Origin: Phytohabitans rumicis | GTDB lineage: Bacteria > Actinomycetota > Actinomycetes > Mycobacteriales > Micromonosporaceae | Length of the DNA: 64,000 nucleotides | Assembly (NCBI RefSeq): GCF_011764445.1 | Contig: NZ_BLPG01000001.1 | Span: forward strand, 992,001 to 1,056,000 | Direction: 5' to 3' | Part shown: positions 18,853-26,840 of the stretch, in pieces | How positions within the stretch are numbered: the first letter of the stretch is position 1 | Layout: each line of letters opens with the position of its first letter | Translations under genes and position numbers: made by a program | Notes under the pieces: model-generated | Databases searched by the model: none | What the model saw: the letters and a program-made list of their open reading frames with translations, nothing else | What the model was told of the DNA's origin: nothing

Positions 18853-20420
18853 GTGCGGGTCATCTATGTCGACGTCGACACGCTCCGGGCCGACCACACC
18901 ACCCCGTACGGCTATCACCGCGACACCACACCAAACCTGGCGGCCCTGGCGGAGAAGTCGGTCGTGTTCGATCGCTACTACTGCTCGGACTCGCCCTGCC
19001 TGCCCTCGCGGACGGCGCTGACCAGCGGCCAGTTCGGCATCACCAACGGGGTCATCGGGCACTTCGGGGAGGCCGCCCGGTTTCGGCTCGACAGCGGGCA
19101 CGGGCCGCACCCGCAGCGACCGCTGCTCGGCCAGCGGCTGCAGCAGGGCGGCTACTACACGGCGGCGGTGTCGATGTTCGCCGAGCGGCACCGGGCCTAC
19201 CACTTCCTGGGCAACTTCCGGGAGTCGATCCGCGCCACCGACCAGCTCAACGACGAGCGGGCCGACGAGGTCAACGCCGTCGCCCTCGACTGGATCCGCC
19301 GCCACGCCAGCGAGGACGACTGGTACCTGCACCTGACGTACTGGGACCCGCACACCCCCTACCTCGTACCCACGGAGTACATCGAGCGGGCCGCCGCGCT
19401 GGGGCCGCCACCGGCCTGGCCCGACCAGGCGACCATCGAGGCGCACGCCGAGATCTACGGCCCGCGCAGCGCGCTCGACCTGCACTACTTCGTCGGCCCG
19501 CGTGACTCGTCCACACCGGACACCATGCCCGACGCCATCCGCGACCGCGCCGACTTCGAGAAGCTCATCAACGGCTTCGACGCTGCCATCCTGTACTGGG
19601 ACGAGCACTTCGGTCAGCTGGTGCGCACCCTGGACGAGCTGGGCATCGCGGAGCAGACCGCCATCATCGTCAGCGCCGACCACGGCGAGGCGTTCGGCGA
19701 GAACGGCCAGTACGCCGAGCACGGGCTGGCCAGCGAGCCGATCCAGCGGGTGCCGCTCGTCATCCACTGGCCCGGTCTGACCGACCGGTTGCCGCAGACG
19801 GCTCGCCGCGACAACAGCCTGCTCTACAACATCGACCTCGCCCCGACGATCTGCGACCTGCTCGACATCCCGGTACCGGAGGGTTGGCAGGGCACGTCGT
19901 TCGCCGATGCCATCCGCGGTGAGGAGATCGCCTCCCGCGAGTACCTGGTGCTCGGCCACGGCGCCCACTCGTACCAGCGGGCGGTGCGCACCCGCGACCA
20001 CCTCTACATCCGCACATTCCACCCGGGTGCCTTCCGCGCCGAGTGGGAGCAGTGCTTCGATGTCACCAACGACCCGCATCTGACCCGCGACCTGCTGCCC
20101 GACTCCCCGAGCTCGGTGCCCGGATGCGCTCGCTGCTGGCAGAATGGACGTGGACCTACACCGGCGGACCCGGGGCGCTGCCCGACCCGATGATGACCAC
20201 CCTCCACATCGGACCGACCTACTACAACGACCCGGCCCGGTACGTCGAGCATCTGCGTGCCACCGGCCGCGAGCACCTGGCCGACGACCTCGAGCAGCGC
20301 CTGGCGTCGGTGCCGGGCGCGGTACGGGTGTCCTGGCACGCTCCCGACGAGCCGTGGCCGCCGGGCCGCCACGAGGCACTGGCCCGCCGGTTCAATGTGA
20401 AACCCGGGGAGGCACCGTGA
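18853..20420 (+). pseudogene. Type I sulfatase, interrupted by a one-base deletion
   Basis: The first frame encodes a sulfatase of the alkaline-phosphatase superfamily. It has metal ligands in YVDVDTLRAD, the formylglycine motif SPCLPSR with Cys-49, and a second metal motif VSADHGEAFGENGQ near 280. The GTG at 18853 has a ribosome site GGGGAGG. Near 20104-20112 (ACTCCCCGAG) one base seems to be missing. The original frame then ends as nonsense at 20193, while the true C-terminus (ELGARMRSLLAEWTWTY to FNVKPGEAP) continues in the next frame to 20420. The full protein would be about 522 residues. Co-location with GH3 and the importer suggests removal of sulfate from an imported glycan. An assembly error would make this an intact gene. 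Confidence 0.82.
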
Positions 20421-21230
20421 AAGCCATCGTGTGCGTGGTGAGCGGCGCGACAGCTTGGTGCAGACCATCGACTTCGCACCGACCCTGCTCGACTTCTTCG
20501 GCCTACCCATCCCGGACGACATGCGGGGCACGCCCTTGCGCGACACGGCCCGCGACGCGGGATTGTTCGGCTCCTTCGGCGGGCACGTCAGCCTCACCGA
20601 CGGCCGGTACGTCTACATGCGAGCACCGGCCGCACCCGGCAACACACCGCTGCTCGAACACACGCTGATGCCGACACACATGCACCGCCATTCCTGCCCG
20701 AGGAGCTGCGCGGCGCCGAACTCGTCGCTCCTGTACGACCTGCTCGACGATCCGGGCCAGGAGCGGCCGCTCGCCGACGACGAGGTGGAGCTACGGATGA
20801 TCGGGCTGCTCGTGGAGCTGATGCGCGCCAACGACGCGCCGCCCAGCCAGTACGAGCGGCTCGGGCTGCCGTACACCGGCCCGGTCGCCGCCGAACACCT
20901 CCAGATCCGCCGGCAGTGGGCGCAGGTGGAGCAGTGCCAGGCCAGGATCGTGCCCGGCGACTACCCCGCGGCCCGATCAGCGCTCACACGCCGCTGCGCG
21001 ACCTGCTCGCCGCCGAGGAGGCCGAAGCTGTACTGGCCGAACACGCCCCCGGACTGACCCGCGAGCCGATGCGCTCGATCGCCGGCCACCTGACACCGGG
21101 TCGAGATCGCCGCGTTCGCGATCGGTGTGGTGCCGCAGTGGGCCCTGTGCCTGATCTCCGACCACCTCGGGAAGCTGTCCTGTGTACCCCAGCGGCCGCC
21201 CCTGGCCGCGGACAAGCCCGGGAATCTGAG
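20417..21230 (+). pseudogene. Second sulfatase, internally deleted and frameshifted
   Basis: A GTG at 20417 overlapping the previous stop opens with KAIVCVV, a sulfatase-like N-terminus. Within a few codons the sequence jumps to a sulfatase C-terminal half read in another frame (SLVQTIDFAPTLLDFFGLPIPDD, SLTDGRYVYMR, SLLYDLLDDPGQERPLADDE). The formylglycine motif and half of the metal site are therefore deleted. The frame is lost again near 20978. A helical tail in a third frame (TPLRDLLAAEEAEAVLAEHA) decays by about 21100, and 21100-21230 shows only scraps. The gene is a clear relic of a tandem sulfatase pair. Confidence 0.72.
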
Positions 21231-21968
21231 TCAGCGCGAGGAGAGGACGCAGAACTCGTTGCCCTCCGCGTCAGCCAGGACCTTCCACGGAACATCGCTC
21301 TGGCCGACGTCGGTGGCGGTGGCGCCCAGAGCCCGTAGCCGGGCCACCTCCGCCTCTTGATCGTCACCGAGGTACGGCGCCACGTCGAGATGGACACGGT
21401 TCCACCAGGTCCTCACGCCGGGCGTGCGGAGGAATTCCAGATACGGGCCGACGCCCTCGGCCGAACGCAGTCGCGCATAATCATCGGTCACCTCGTGCAG
21501 TGTCCAGTCCATCGCCTCGTCCCAGAACCGGGCCATGGCCCGTGGATCCGCGCAGTCGACGACCACCGCGGCGATCGGCCCGGTGTCCCGGTAGATCTCC
21601 CGAGGCTCCAGCACGCAGAACACGTTGCCCTCCGGGTCGGCCAGGACCGTCCACGGGATGTCGCCCTGGCCTATATCGGCGGGCGTCGCACCGAGCTCCT
21701 TCAGGCGCGCGATCAACTCCGTCTGATGGGCCGCGGAGGTGGTGGCGAGATCGAGGTGCACGCGGTACTTCACCGTTTCGGGGTCCGGGACGGCGACGAC
21801 GTCGACGCAGACGGCGACGGGGTCCGGGTAGACGAAGCCCATGGGTTCAACGTTGGTCACACCGGGTCCTTCGCTGGAAACGCCCCAGCCGAGCGCCTGC
21901 GCCCAGAACCGGCCGAGCGCCGAGTCATCCCGAGCCTTGAAATTCACCTGAACAAGTCGCAGCGCCAT
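21231..21968 (-). CDS. Two-domain VOC (glyoxalase/bleomycin resistance) family protein
   Basis: This 245-residue protein is built from two tandem VOC modules. They have related motifs: VNFKARDDSALGRFWAQALG and VVVDCADPRAMARFWDEAMDW at module starts, and PWTVLADPEGNVFCVLEP and PWKVLADAEGNEFCVLSSR at module ends. Each module ends with the Glu/Gly strand that normally carries a metal ligand. The family includes lyases, dioxygenases and drug-binding proteins; the substrate is not evident. The ATG beginning ALRLVQVNF is the best start; the open frame further upstream lacks family similarity. It stands alone. Confidence 0.85.
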   Translation of the reverse strand: MALRLVQVNFKARDDSALGRFWAQALGWGVSSEGPGVTNVEPMGFVYPDPVAVCVDVVAVPDPETVKYRVHLDLATTSAAHQTELIARLKELGATPADIGQGDIPWTVLADPEGNVFCVLEPREIYRDTGPIAAVVVDCADPRAMARFWDEAMDWTLHEVTDDYARLRSAEGVGPYLEFLRTPGVRTWWNRVHLDVAPYLGDDQEAEVARLRALGATATDVGQSDVPWKVLADAEGNEFCVLSSR

Positions 21969-22030
21969 GCGGCCGATCGTATGCGTGGGGGTGGATGAGG
22001 AACCGCACGACGCCACCGTGACGGCGAACG

Positions 22031-22051
22031 CTGAAGATCGACCGATCGTTC
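22031..22051 (+). other. Relic of an EAL-domain coding sequence
   Basis: These 21 bases are identical to 4732-4752 in the EAL gene of this window and encode the conserved LKIDRSF motif, continuing loosely as VSQ. Flanking sequence does not resemble EAL genes. It is either a scrap of a lost EAL gene or a chance match; the length and the codon phase favour a scrap. Confidence 0.4.
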
Positions 22052-22077
22052 GTTTCCCAAGCAACCCGTGGGCGAGG

Positions 22078-22251
22078 CTAAAGGTCGTCTATCTTTAGCG
22101 AGGGTCGCGCGGTGACGGTGACCTGGCCGTCGCAGTTCCAGCAGGTGGCCTCGCCGGCCTCCAGGGTCCGTCCCTGCACGTCGCATGCGCTGCAGTGCCA
22201 TGCGGTCGCGACAACGTACGGTCCAGGAGCCGGTTCCTGGACGAGGCTCAT
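22078..22251 (-). CDS. Small zinc-ribbon protein
   Basis: This is a 57-residue protein with two Cys pairs, WHCSACDVQG and ATCWNCDG, the layout of a structural zinc ribbon. The ATG at 22251 is preceded at 6 bases by AAGGAG; an upstream in-frame ATG at 22272 has no such site. Function is unknown. Small ribbons of this kind in actinomycetes often accompany redox or regulatory proteins. About 250 bases of regulatory-looking DNA lie upstream. Confidence 0.65.
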   Translation of the reverse strand: MSLVQEPAPGPYVVATAWHCSACDVQGRTLEAGEATCWNCDGQVTVTARPSLKIDDL

Positions 22252-22391
22252 CTCGATCTCCTTGTGACGCATGCGGATCGGGTTCTCGGTCGTGAACCCT
22301 AACTCCGGGGGGGGAGGGCAGCTTACCCTCGTCCGCTCACGCGCGAGACCTTTCGAGCAGAATGATAGGCATCGACCACAGGGAGAAATGT

Positions 22392-22404
22392 CCCCTAATA
22401 GGGG
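22392..22404. promoter_or_regulatory. 13-bp palindrome
   Basis: CCCCTAATAGGGG is a perfect inverted repeat with 6-bp arms and one central base. It lies 140 bases before the zinc-ribbon start in an AT-richer stretch. It may be an operator; no partner is known. Confidence 0.4.
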
Positions 22405-22440
22405 CGATTATCAACGTCTATCTGAAATGACCATCTATGA

Positions 22441-22456
22441 TGTGACTAACATCACA
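22441..22456. promoter_or_regulatory. CRP/FNR-type binding site
   Basis: TGTGACTAACATCACA matches the CRP-family consensus TGTGA-N6-TCACA at every fixed position, and the symmetry extends by one base on each side. It lies about 190 bases upstream of the zinc-ribbon gene and 60 bases past the fmdA stop. Cyclic-AMP-responsive Crp proteins of actinomycetes bind GTG-N6-CAC-type sites. Confidence 0.6.
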
Positions 22457-22474
22457 TTAGCCTGCCCGACGTCG

Positions 22475-22500
22475 GACCCGGTCGATGACCCGACCGGGTC
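22475..22500 (-). terminator. Hairpin terminator of the formamidase operon
   Basis: GACCCGGTCG and CGACCGGGTC form a perfect 10-bp stem around a 6-base loop, 15 bases beyond the fmdA stop. No U-tract follows, which is usual for actinomycete terminators. Confidence 0.65.
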
Positions 22501-22514
22501 CTGTCGGAGGAGTC

Positions 22515-23777
22515 CTAGGAGGTCATCGCGCACTGGCCGCGGTCAGCGCGCTTCGGCCCCTCTGCGGTCGGTCGGATGTCGAAATCGAAGATGGCGGTTG
22601 GTAGGTAGAGCGAGCAGCAGGCGTTGGGGATGTCCACGACGCCGCTGATGCGCCCTTCGATGGGGGCCGAGCCGAGGAGCAGGTACGCCTGCTCGCCGGT
22701 GTAGCCCCACTTCTTGAGGTACTCGACGGCGTTGAGGCAGGCCCTGCGGTATGCCACCGTCGCGTCGAGGTAGTAGTTGGTGTCGGTGTCGTGATCGACG
22801 GAGATCCCGATGAAGGTCAGGAACTCCGAGTACCGCGGCTCGACGTTGCCCGGCATGAAGACCGGGTTGGTGGTGATCCCGAACTTTTCCATGCCGCCCT
22901 TGATCAGGTCGACATGGAAGTCGATGAAGCCACCCATCTCGATCGCGCCGCAGAAGGTGATCTCACCGTCACCCTGACTGAAGTGCAGGTCCCCTCCCGA
23001 GAGCTTCGCGCCGTCGACGTGTACGGGGTAGAAGACCCGGGAACCACGGGTGAAGTTCTTGATGTCGTGGTTGCCGCCGTTCTCCCGTGCCGGCACAGTC
23101 CGGGCGCCTTCGTCGGCGATGCGTTGCGCGACCCCGCCGTTCGCCTGGCCGGCGAGGGTGTTCTCGGACAGCGGCGGCAGGCCCAGCGGCGGCACCCGCT
23201 GCGGGTCGCTGGCGATCAGCGCCCGCTCCCGCCGGTTCCACCGGGCGAGCAGCTCGGCGGACGGTGCCGTACCGAAGAGCCCGGGGTGGGTGATGCCGGT
23301 ATACCGGATGCCAGGCAGATGGCGAGATGTGGCGACCTGACCGTGGAAGTCCCAGATCGCCTTGTAGGCGTCCGGGAAGTAGTCGGTCAGGAAGCCACCG
23401 CCGTTCGCCTTGGCGAAGATGCCGGTGTACCCCCAGCCCTCGCCGGGTGCTTCGCCCGGTCGCGCCTCGGGCGTCGTCTGCGGGACCGGTCCGAGGTCGA
23501 GGATGTCCACGACGAGCAGGTCGCCGGGCTCGGCGCCCTCAACCCCGATCGGACCGCTGAGCATATGGGCGTGCGTCAGGTCGACGTCACGTACGTCGTT
23601 GGCGGAGTCGTTGTTGCCGAGCTGAGCGTCGGTCCATTCCCGGCACTCCACCCGAAACTCGTCGCCCGGGCGCACCATGGTGGCTACCGGAATGTCCGGG
23701 TGCCACCTGTTGTGGCCGGGCACCGCCTGATCGCGCATTGACTTGCTCTGATCAACGCTAAACACAAGGTTTGGCAT
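22515..23777 (-). CDS. fmdA: Formamidase (acetamidase/formamidase family)
   Basis: This 420-residue enzyme of the FmdA/AmdA family hydrolyses formamide to formate and ammonia. Typical motifs include RPGDEFRVECREWTDAQLGN, LSGPIGVEGAEPGDLLVVDI, GNHDIKNFTRGSRVFYPV, GGDLHFSQGDGEI and YLLLGSAPIEGRISGVVD. Length matches the family. The ATG has a near-perfect ribosome site (AAGGAGGAG). It is the last gene of the fmdB-amiS-fmdA operon and lies 90 bases after amiS. The formate dehydrogenase gene 1.6 kb away would consume its product, which supports formamide over acetamide as the substrate. Confidence 0.93.
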   Translation of the reverse strand: MPNLVFSVDQSKSMRDQAVPGHNRWHPDIPVATMVRPGDEFRVECREWTDAQLGNNDSANDVRDVDLTHAHMLSGPIGVEGAEPGDLLVVDILDLGPVPQTTPEARPGEAPGEGWGYTGIFAKANGGGFLTDYFPDAYKAIWDFHGQVATSRHLPGIRYTGITHPGLFGTAPSAELLARWNRRERALIASDPQRVPPLGLPPLSENTLAGQANGGVAQRIADEGARTVPARENGGNHDIKNFTRGSRVFYPVHVDGAKLSGGDLHFSQGDGEITFCGAIEMGGFIDFHVDLIKGGMEKFGITTNPVFMPGNVEPRYSEFLTFIGISVDHDTDTNYYLDATVAYRRACLNAVEYLKKWGYTGEQAYLLLGSAPIEGRISGVVDIPNACCSLYLPTAIFDFDIRPTAEGPKRADRGQCAMTS

Positions 23778-23850
23778 GGAACTCCTCCTTAGTAGACCGC
23801 ATTCCGATGCCGAGTTGTTTTCAATCGATCACCGCACCACCTTCCTTTCC

Positions 23851-23867
23851 ATCTTGAAATCCAAGAT
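23851..23867. promoter_or_regulatory. Inverted repeat between amiS and fmdA
   Basis: ATCTTG-N5-CAAGAT forms a short hairpin right at the amiS stop codon. It could modulate read-through into fmdA or be an mRNA processing site; the arms are only 6 bp. Confidence 0.3.
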
Positions 23868-24502
23868 CATGCCGGCCTGCCCCGTTCGGCGGCCGGAACC
23901 GGGGCATGCGCGTGCGGGTGGGTGAGCGGCAGCAGCACCACGGCCATCGCGACGCCGAAGATCCCGAGAGTCAATGCGAGCGCGGTCTGGTTCCAGTCCG
24001 CCCAGTAGCCGCTGAGGATTAGGAATGCCGGAATCGCGGCCGTCACGATGCCTTCGATGGCGGTCACCCAACCCACATAGGCGTTCAGGCCGTCCAGCTT
24101 CAGCCCGAGCAACAGGAAGAAGAGGAACCAAAGAAACGCCCAGTAGAGCCAGATGACCCCGAACGGAGTGTCGTCCAGAAGTCGGAAGTTAGCGAACGAG
24201 TAGCCGACCGCGGCCGCGGCGACGAAGAGCGAGAACCAGCCCACACCGGTGCTGTCCAGCCCGGCCAGGAGCGTAATTCCGACATACAGGTACGTGAACC
24301 CGAAAAGATAGATGCCCGAGGCGTTGAGGATCACGTCTGCGTCGCCACCCGCCGTAAAGATCAGGTACGTCGGGGTGACGACCTGTAGGGCACCGACGAA
24401 GAGGTTGAAGACCGCGGCCGCCTTCGGGTCAACCCTCCCGAGGATCATCACACCGTTGAGGAAGAGAACGGCGCCGACGTAGAGCAGTCCCGTGGCTCCC
24501 AC
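23867..24502 (-). CDS. amiS: AmiS/UreI family short-chain amide channel
   Basis: This 211-residue membrane protein has six to seven hydrophobic segments (LLYVGAVLFLNGVMILG, AAVFNLFVGALQVVTPTYLI, FGVIWLYWAFLWFLFFLLLG, ALTLGIFGVAMAVVLLPLT). It has the family pattern of AmiS and of the Helicobacter urea channel UreI. Proteins of this type let formamide, acetamide or urea diffuse across the membrane. The start is a GTG with GGAAGG upstream. It sits between fmdB and fmdA, the classic arrangement for amide utilisation. The His-rich C-terminal tail (THPHAHAP) could be pH-sensing as in UreI; that is speculation. Confidence 0.9.
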   Translation of the reverse strand: MGATGLLYVGAVLFLNGVMILGRVDPKAAAVFNLFVGALQVVTPTYLIFTAGGDADVILNASGIYLFGFTYLYVGITLLAGLDSTGVGWFSLFVAAAAVGYSFANFRLLDDTPFGVIWLYWAFLWFLFFLLLGLKLDGLNAYVGWVTAIEGIVTAAIPAFLILSGYWADWNQTALALTLGIFGVAMAVVLLPLTHPHAHAPVPAAERGRPA

Positions 24503-24737
24503 TGCTATACACCTTCCTATCCAGCGGCAGAGAACCGGGCAGGCCATTCGCGAGGATGGCCTGGCGACGACCGCCCGCGGGGTGCCCGCCGCCGTCGCGC
24601 CGCTGGGATCGGGCGCGGGCAAACCAGCCGGCGCAGCGCACGTCCAAGGTGCGCGGCTGTTCACGGAGGGTCTTACAGCCTCACGGCCATACGGCCCCAT
24701 CGCTTCATGCCGTCACGGCCAGCAAGGCCGGGCGGCA
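24503..24737 (-). promoter_or_regulatory. Structured 235-base leader between fmdB and amiS
   Basis: This gap has no coding potential but holds several stems on the amiS transcript. One is at 24541-24562 (AGGCCAT and ATGGCCT, 8-base loop), and a GGCTGT/ACAGCC pairing lies near 24660. It fits no riboswitch family I can recognise. It may hold an internal promoter for amiS-fmdA. Confidence 0.35.
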
Positions 24738-25025
24738 TTACGGCCGAGGTAGTTTGGCAAGCATCGGGTTCTGTGGCGGACGGAGCCGCTGGACGCTACG
24801 CGGCGGCACCTTCGAAACGACGCCCGGCACCTCCCGACTCTTTTCATCCAATTCCAGGAGGGCACCGAGTGGCCGGCTGGCCACCTGTCGCAGCATCGGC
24901 GGGGAGAACACCCGCCGAGCGGGTTGCTCGCAACGAGGGCAGCGGCAACGTTCTGGCGCGGCACCCATCGCGAGTCGAATGTCGAATCGGCCACATTGGA
25001 TACACGCGTACTCGTATAGCGCCAT
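24738..25025 (-). CDS. fmdB: FmdB-type zinc-ribbon regulatory protein
   Basis: This 95-residue protein opens ALYEYACIQCG and continues PERCRCPRCEQPARRVFSPP, the CxxC...CxxC putative regulatory zinc ribbon of the FmdB family. It is named for its link to formamidase genes in Methylophilus. The C-terminal half is basic and not conserved. First gene of the fmdB-amiS-fmdA operon. Its exact role is unknown; it may control amide-enzyme expression. Confidence 0.8.
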   Translation of the reverse strand: MALYEYACIQCGRFDIRLAMGAAPERCRCPRCEQPARRVFSPPMLRQVASRPLGALLELDEKSREVPGVVSKVPPRSVQRLRPPQNPMLAKLPRP

Positions 25026-25211
25026 ACGCACCCTCCAACGACCCAGATCGCCGGTGTGCGTTCCCCCAAACCCATAACCGTAACACAGACGCGGCCGGCC
25101 GGGCACCGAACGTGAACATCCCCCATGCCAATCCTCAGCCCCAGATCGTCTGGGCTGCTGCGGCGCAGGCAAACGCGGCCGCCAAGCCCGCCGTCCAATC
25201 CCCACATATCA

Positions 25212-25244
25212 CTACAGGATGGGCTAAGATGCTAGATCCTGTAG
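25212..25244. promoter_or_regulatory. Operator-like inverted repeat before formate dehydrogenase
   Basis: CTACAGGAT and ATCCTGTAG form a perfect 9-bp inverted repeat separated by 15 bases. The spacer includes TAAGAT, a plausible -10 element. It lies 107 bases before the formate dehydrogenase ATG and 187 bases before divergent fmdB, so one regulator could govern both arms. The rest of 25026-25350 holds nothing else I can assign. Confidence 0.55.
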
Positions 25245-25350
25245 AGGGCGTACGAGGTGCCCGCCGCCAGGCGGCGGCCTGGCTCGGAGCGCGGGCGACC
25301 ACCCCACGACTCAACCGATGGGCGCAGGTCTACGACGCGAGGAGCACCCA

Positions 25351-26541
25351 ATGAGCACGGTCTTGTGCGTGCTGTACGACGACCCCGTCGACGGCTACCC
25401 ACCCGAGTACGCGCGGGACGAGATCCCGCGGATCAGTTCCTACCCAGGAGGCCAGACGACTCCAGGCCCCCACGCCATCGACTTCGTGCCCGGGCAGTTG
25501 CTCGGCTGCGTATCGGGCGAACTGGGCCTACGCCCCTTTCTCGAAGGCATGGGCCACACGTTCGTCGTCACCAGCGACAAGGATGGACCCGACTCGACAT
25601 TCGAGCGCGAGCTCACCGAGGCGGAGGTCGTCATCAGCCAACCGTTCTGGCCCGCGTACCTCACCGCGGAGCGGATCGCCAAGGCGGAGAACCTTCAGCT
25701 CGTGATCACTGCCGGCATCGGGTCCGACCACGTCAACCTCCAGGCCGCGATCGAACGCGGTCTAACGGTTGCCGAGATCAGCTACTCGAACAGCATCAGC
25801 GTCTCTGAGCACGTTGTGATGATGATCCTCGCGCTCGTCCGCAACTACATCCCCTCGTACCAGTGGGTCGTCAAAGGCGGCTGGAATATCGCCGACTGTG
25901 TCTCCCGCTCGTACGACCTTGAAGGCATGACCGTAGGGACGGTCGGCGCCGGACGCATCGGGCTCGCCGTACTCCGGCGTTTGAGGGCCTTCGACGTACC
26001 GCTCCGCTACACCGAACGCCACCGCCTGCCCGACGAGGTCGAGCGCGAACTCGGGCTCACCTTCCATGAGAGCGCCGCGGCGATGGTGCCACACTGTGAC
26101 GTCGTAACGATCAACGTGCCGCTCTACCCGCAGACCGAGCACCTCTTCGACGAGCAGCTCATCTCGACCATGAAGCGCGGCTCCTACATAGTGAACACGG
26201 CACGCGGAAAGATCTGCGACAAGGACACGATCGCGCGAGCCCTGCAGAGCGGACAACTCGCCGGCTACGCCGGCGACGTCTGGTTTCCGCAGCCTCCGCC
26301 GGAAGAACATCCGTGGCGGAGCATGCCGCACCACGGAATGACGCCGCACATTTCCGGATCGTCGCTGGCAGCGCAGGCACGGTACGCCGCGGGCACGCGC
26401 GAAATCCTTGAATGCTGGTTCGAGAACCGCCCGATCCGGGATGAATACCTGATCGTCGAGGCCGGTCGCTTGGCCGGCAGCGGCGCGCATTCCTACAGCG
26501 CCGGTGATGCAACCCGCGGATCTGAGGCCGCTGGGAGGTAG
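25351..26541 (+). CDS. fdh: NAD-dependent formate dehydrogenase
   Basis: This 396-residue, metal-independent D-2-hydroxyacid dehydrogenase-type enzyme oxidises formate to CO2 with NAD+. Diagnostic features match the Pseudomonas-type enzyme: PFWPAYLT substrate loop, YSNSISVSEHVVMMIL with the catalytic Asn, GAGRIG at 199-204, NTARGKICD with the catalytic Arg, and PPPEEHPWR plus TPHISGSS with the catalytic His. The ATG follows GCGAGGAGC. Divergent from the formamidase operon, whose product is its substrate. Confidence 0.94.
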   Translation: MSTVLCVLYDDPVDGYPPEYARDEIPRISSYPGGQTTPGPHAIDFVPGQLLGCVSGELGLRPFLEGMGHTFVVTSDKDGPDSTFERELTEAEVVISQPFWPAYLTAERIAKAENLQLVITAGIGSDHVNLQAAIERGLTVAEISYSNSISVSEHVVMMILALVRNYIPSYQWVVKGGWNIADCVSRSYDLEGMTVGTVGAGRIGLAVLRRLRAFDVPLRYTERHRLPDEVERELGLTFHESAAAMVPHCDVVTINVPLYPQTEHLFDEQLISTMKRGSYIVNTARGKICDKDTIARALQSGQLAGYAGDVWFPQPPPEEHPWRSMPHHGMTPHISGSSLAAQARYAAGTREILECWFENRPIRDEYLIVEAGRLAGSGAHSYSAGDATRGSEAAGR

Positions 26542-26571
26542 TGCAGACAACGAAATGGTGGAACTGACCGG

Positions 26572-26763
26572 CTATTCTTCCAACGCGCTGTCAATCAAAT
26601 CCTCAAGGTCCTTGATTGACACATGTCGGCCTTTTCTGTCCAGTACGACAGGAGTGTCGCCCGCACCTATTGCCGCATTGATTGACCCGGCCATATTTCC
26701 CAGAGTCTTGCCGGCCTTATCTGCCGCCTTATGCTTTTCAGGGGGATCGAAATCCGGTGCCAT
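26572..26763 (-). CDS. Small hypothetical protein, possibly leaderless
   Basis: This 63-residue acidic/basic protein (APDFDPPEKHKAADKAGKTL to SIKDLEDLIDSALEE) lies in DNA of clearly lower GC than its neighbours. I recognise no family. TACAAT, a good -10 hexamer, lies at 26770-26775 on this strand, ending 6 bases before the third start codon at 26763; no ribosome site is present. This fits a leaderless mRNA. GTG 26769 and ATG 26766 are alternative starts. The base composition suggests acquisition from elsewhere. Confidence 0.5.
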   Translation of the reverse strand: MAPDFDPPEKHKAADKAGKTLGNMAGSINAAIGAGDTPVVLDRKGRHVSIKDLEDLIDSALEE

Positions 26764-26792
26764 CATCACATTGTACCCACGACGGGCAACGA

Positions 26793-26828
26793 ACGACGCA
26801 CGGAGGGCCTCCCGCGTGGGCGGGCTGA
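26793..26828. repeat. 36-bp dispersed repeat, copy 2
   Basis: Matches 5082-5117 at 35 of 36 positions. This copy has the better palindrome core (GGAGGGCCTCCC). It sits between the small gene and the metallo-hydrolase relic. Confidence 0.6.
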
Positions 26829-26840
26829 GACGTGTCGGGG

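Noticed and set aside
20080-20120. Programmed frameshift in the sulfatase
   Set aside because: No slippery heptamer or downstream structure is evident, and the same kind of one-base loss recurs in unrelated genes.
24503-24737. Known riboswitch before amiS
   Set aside because: Stems are present but I could match no consensus (guanidine, glutamine or other) well enough.
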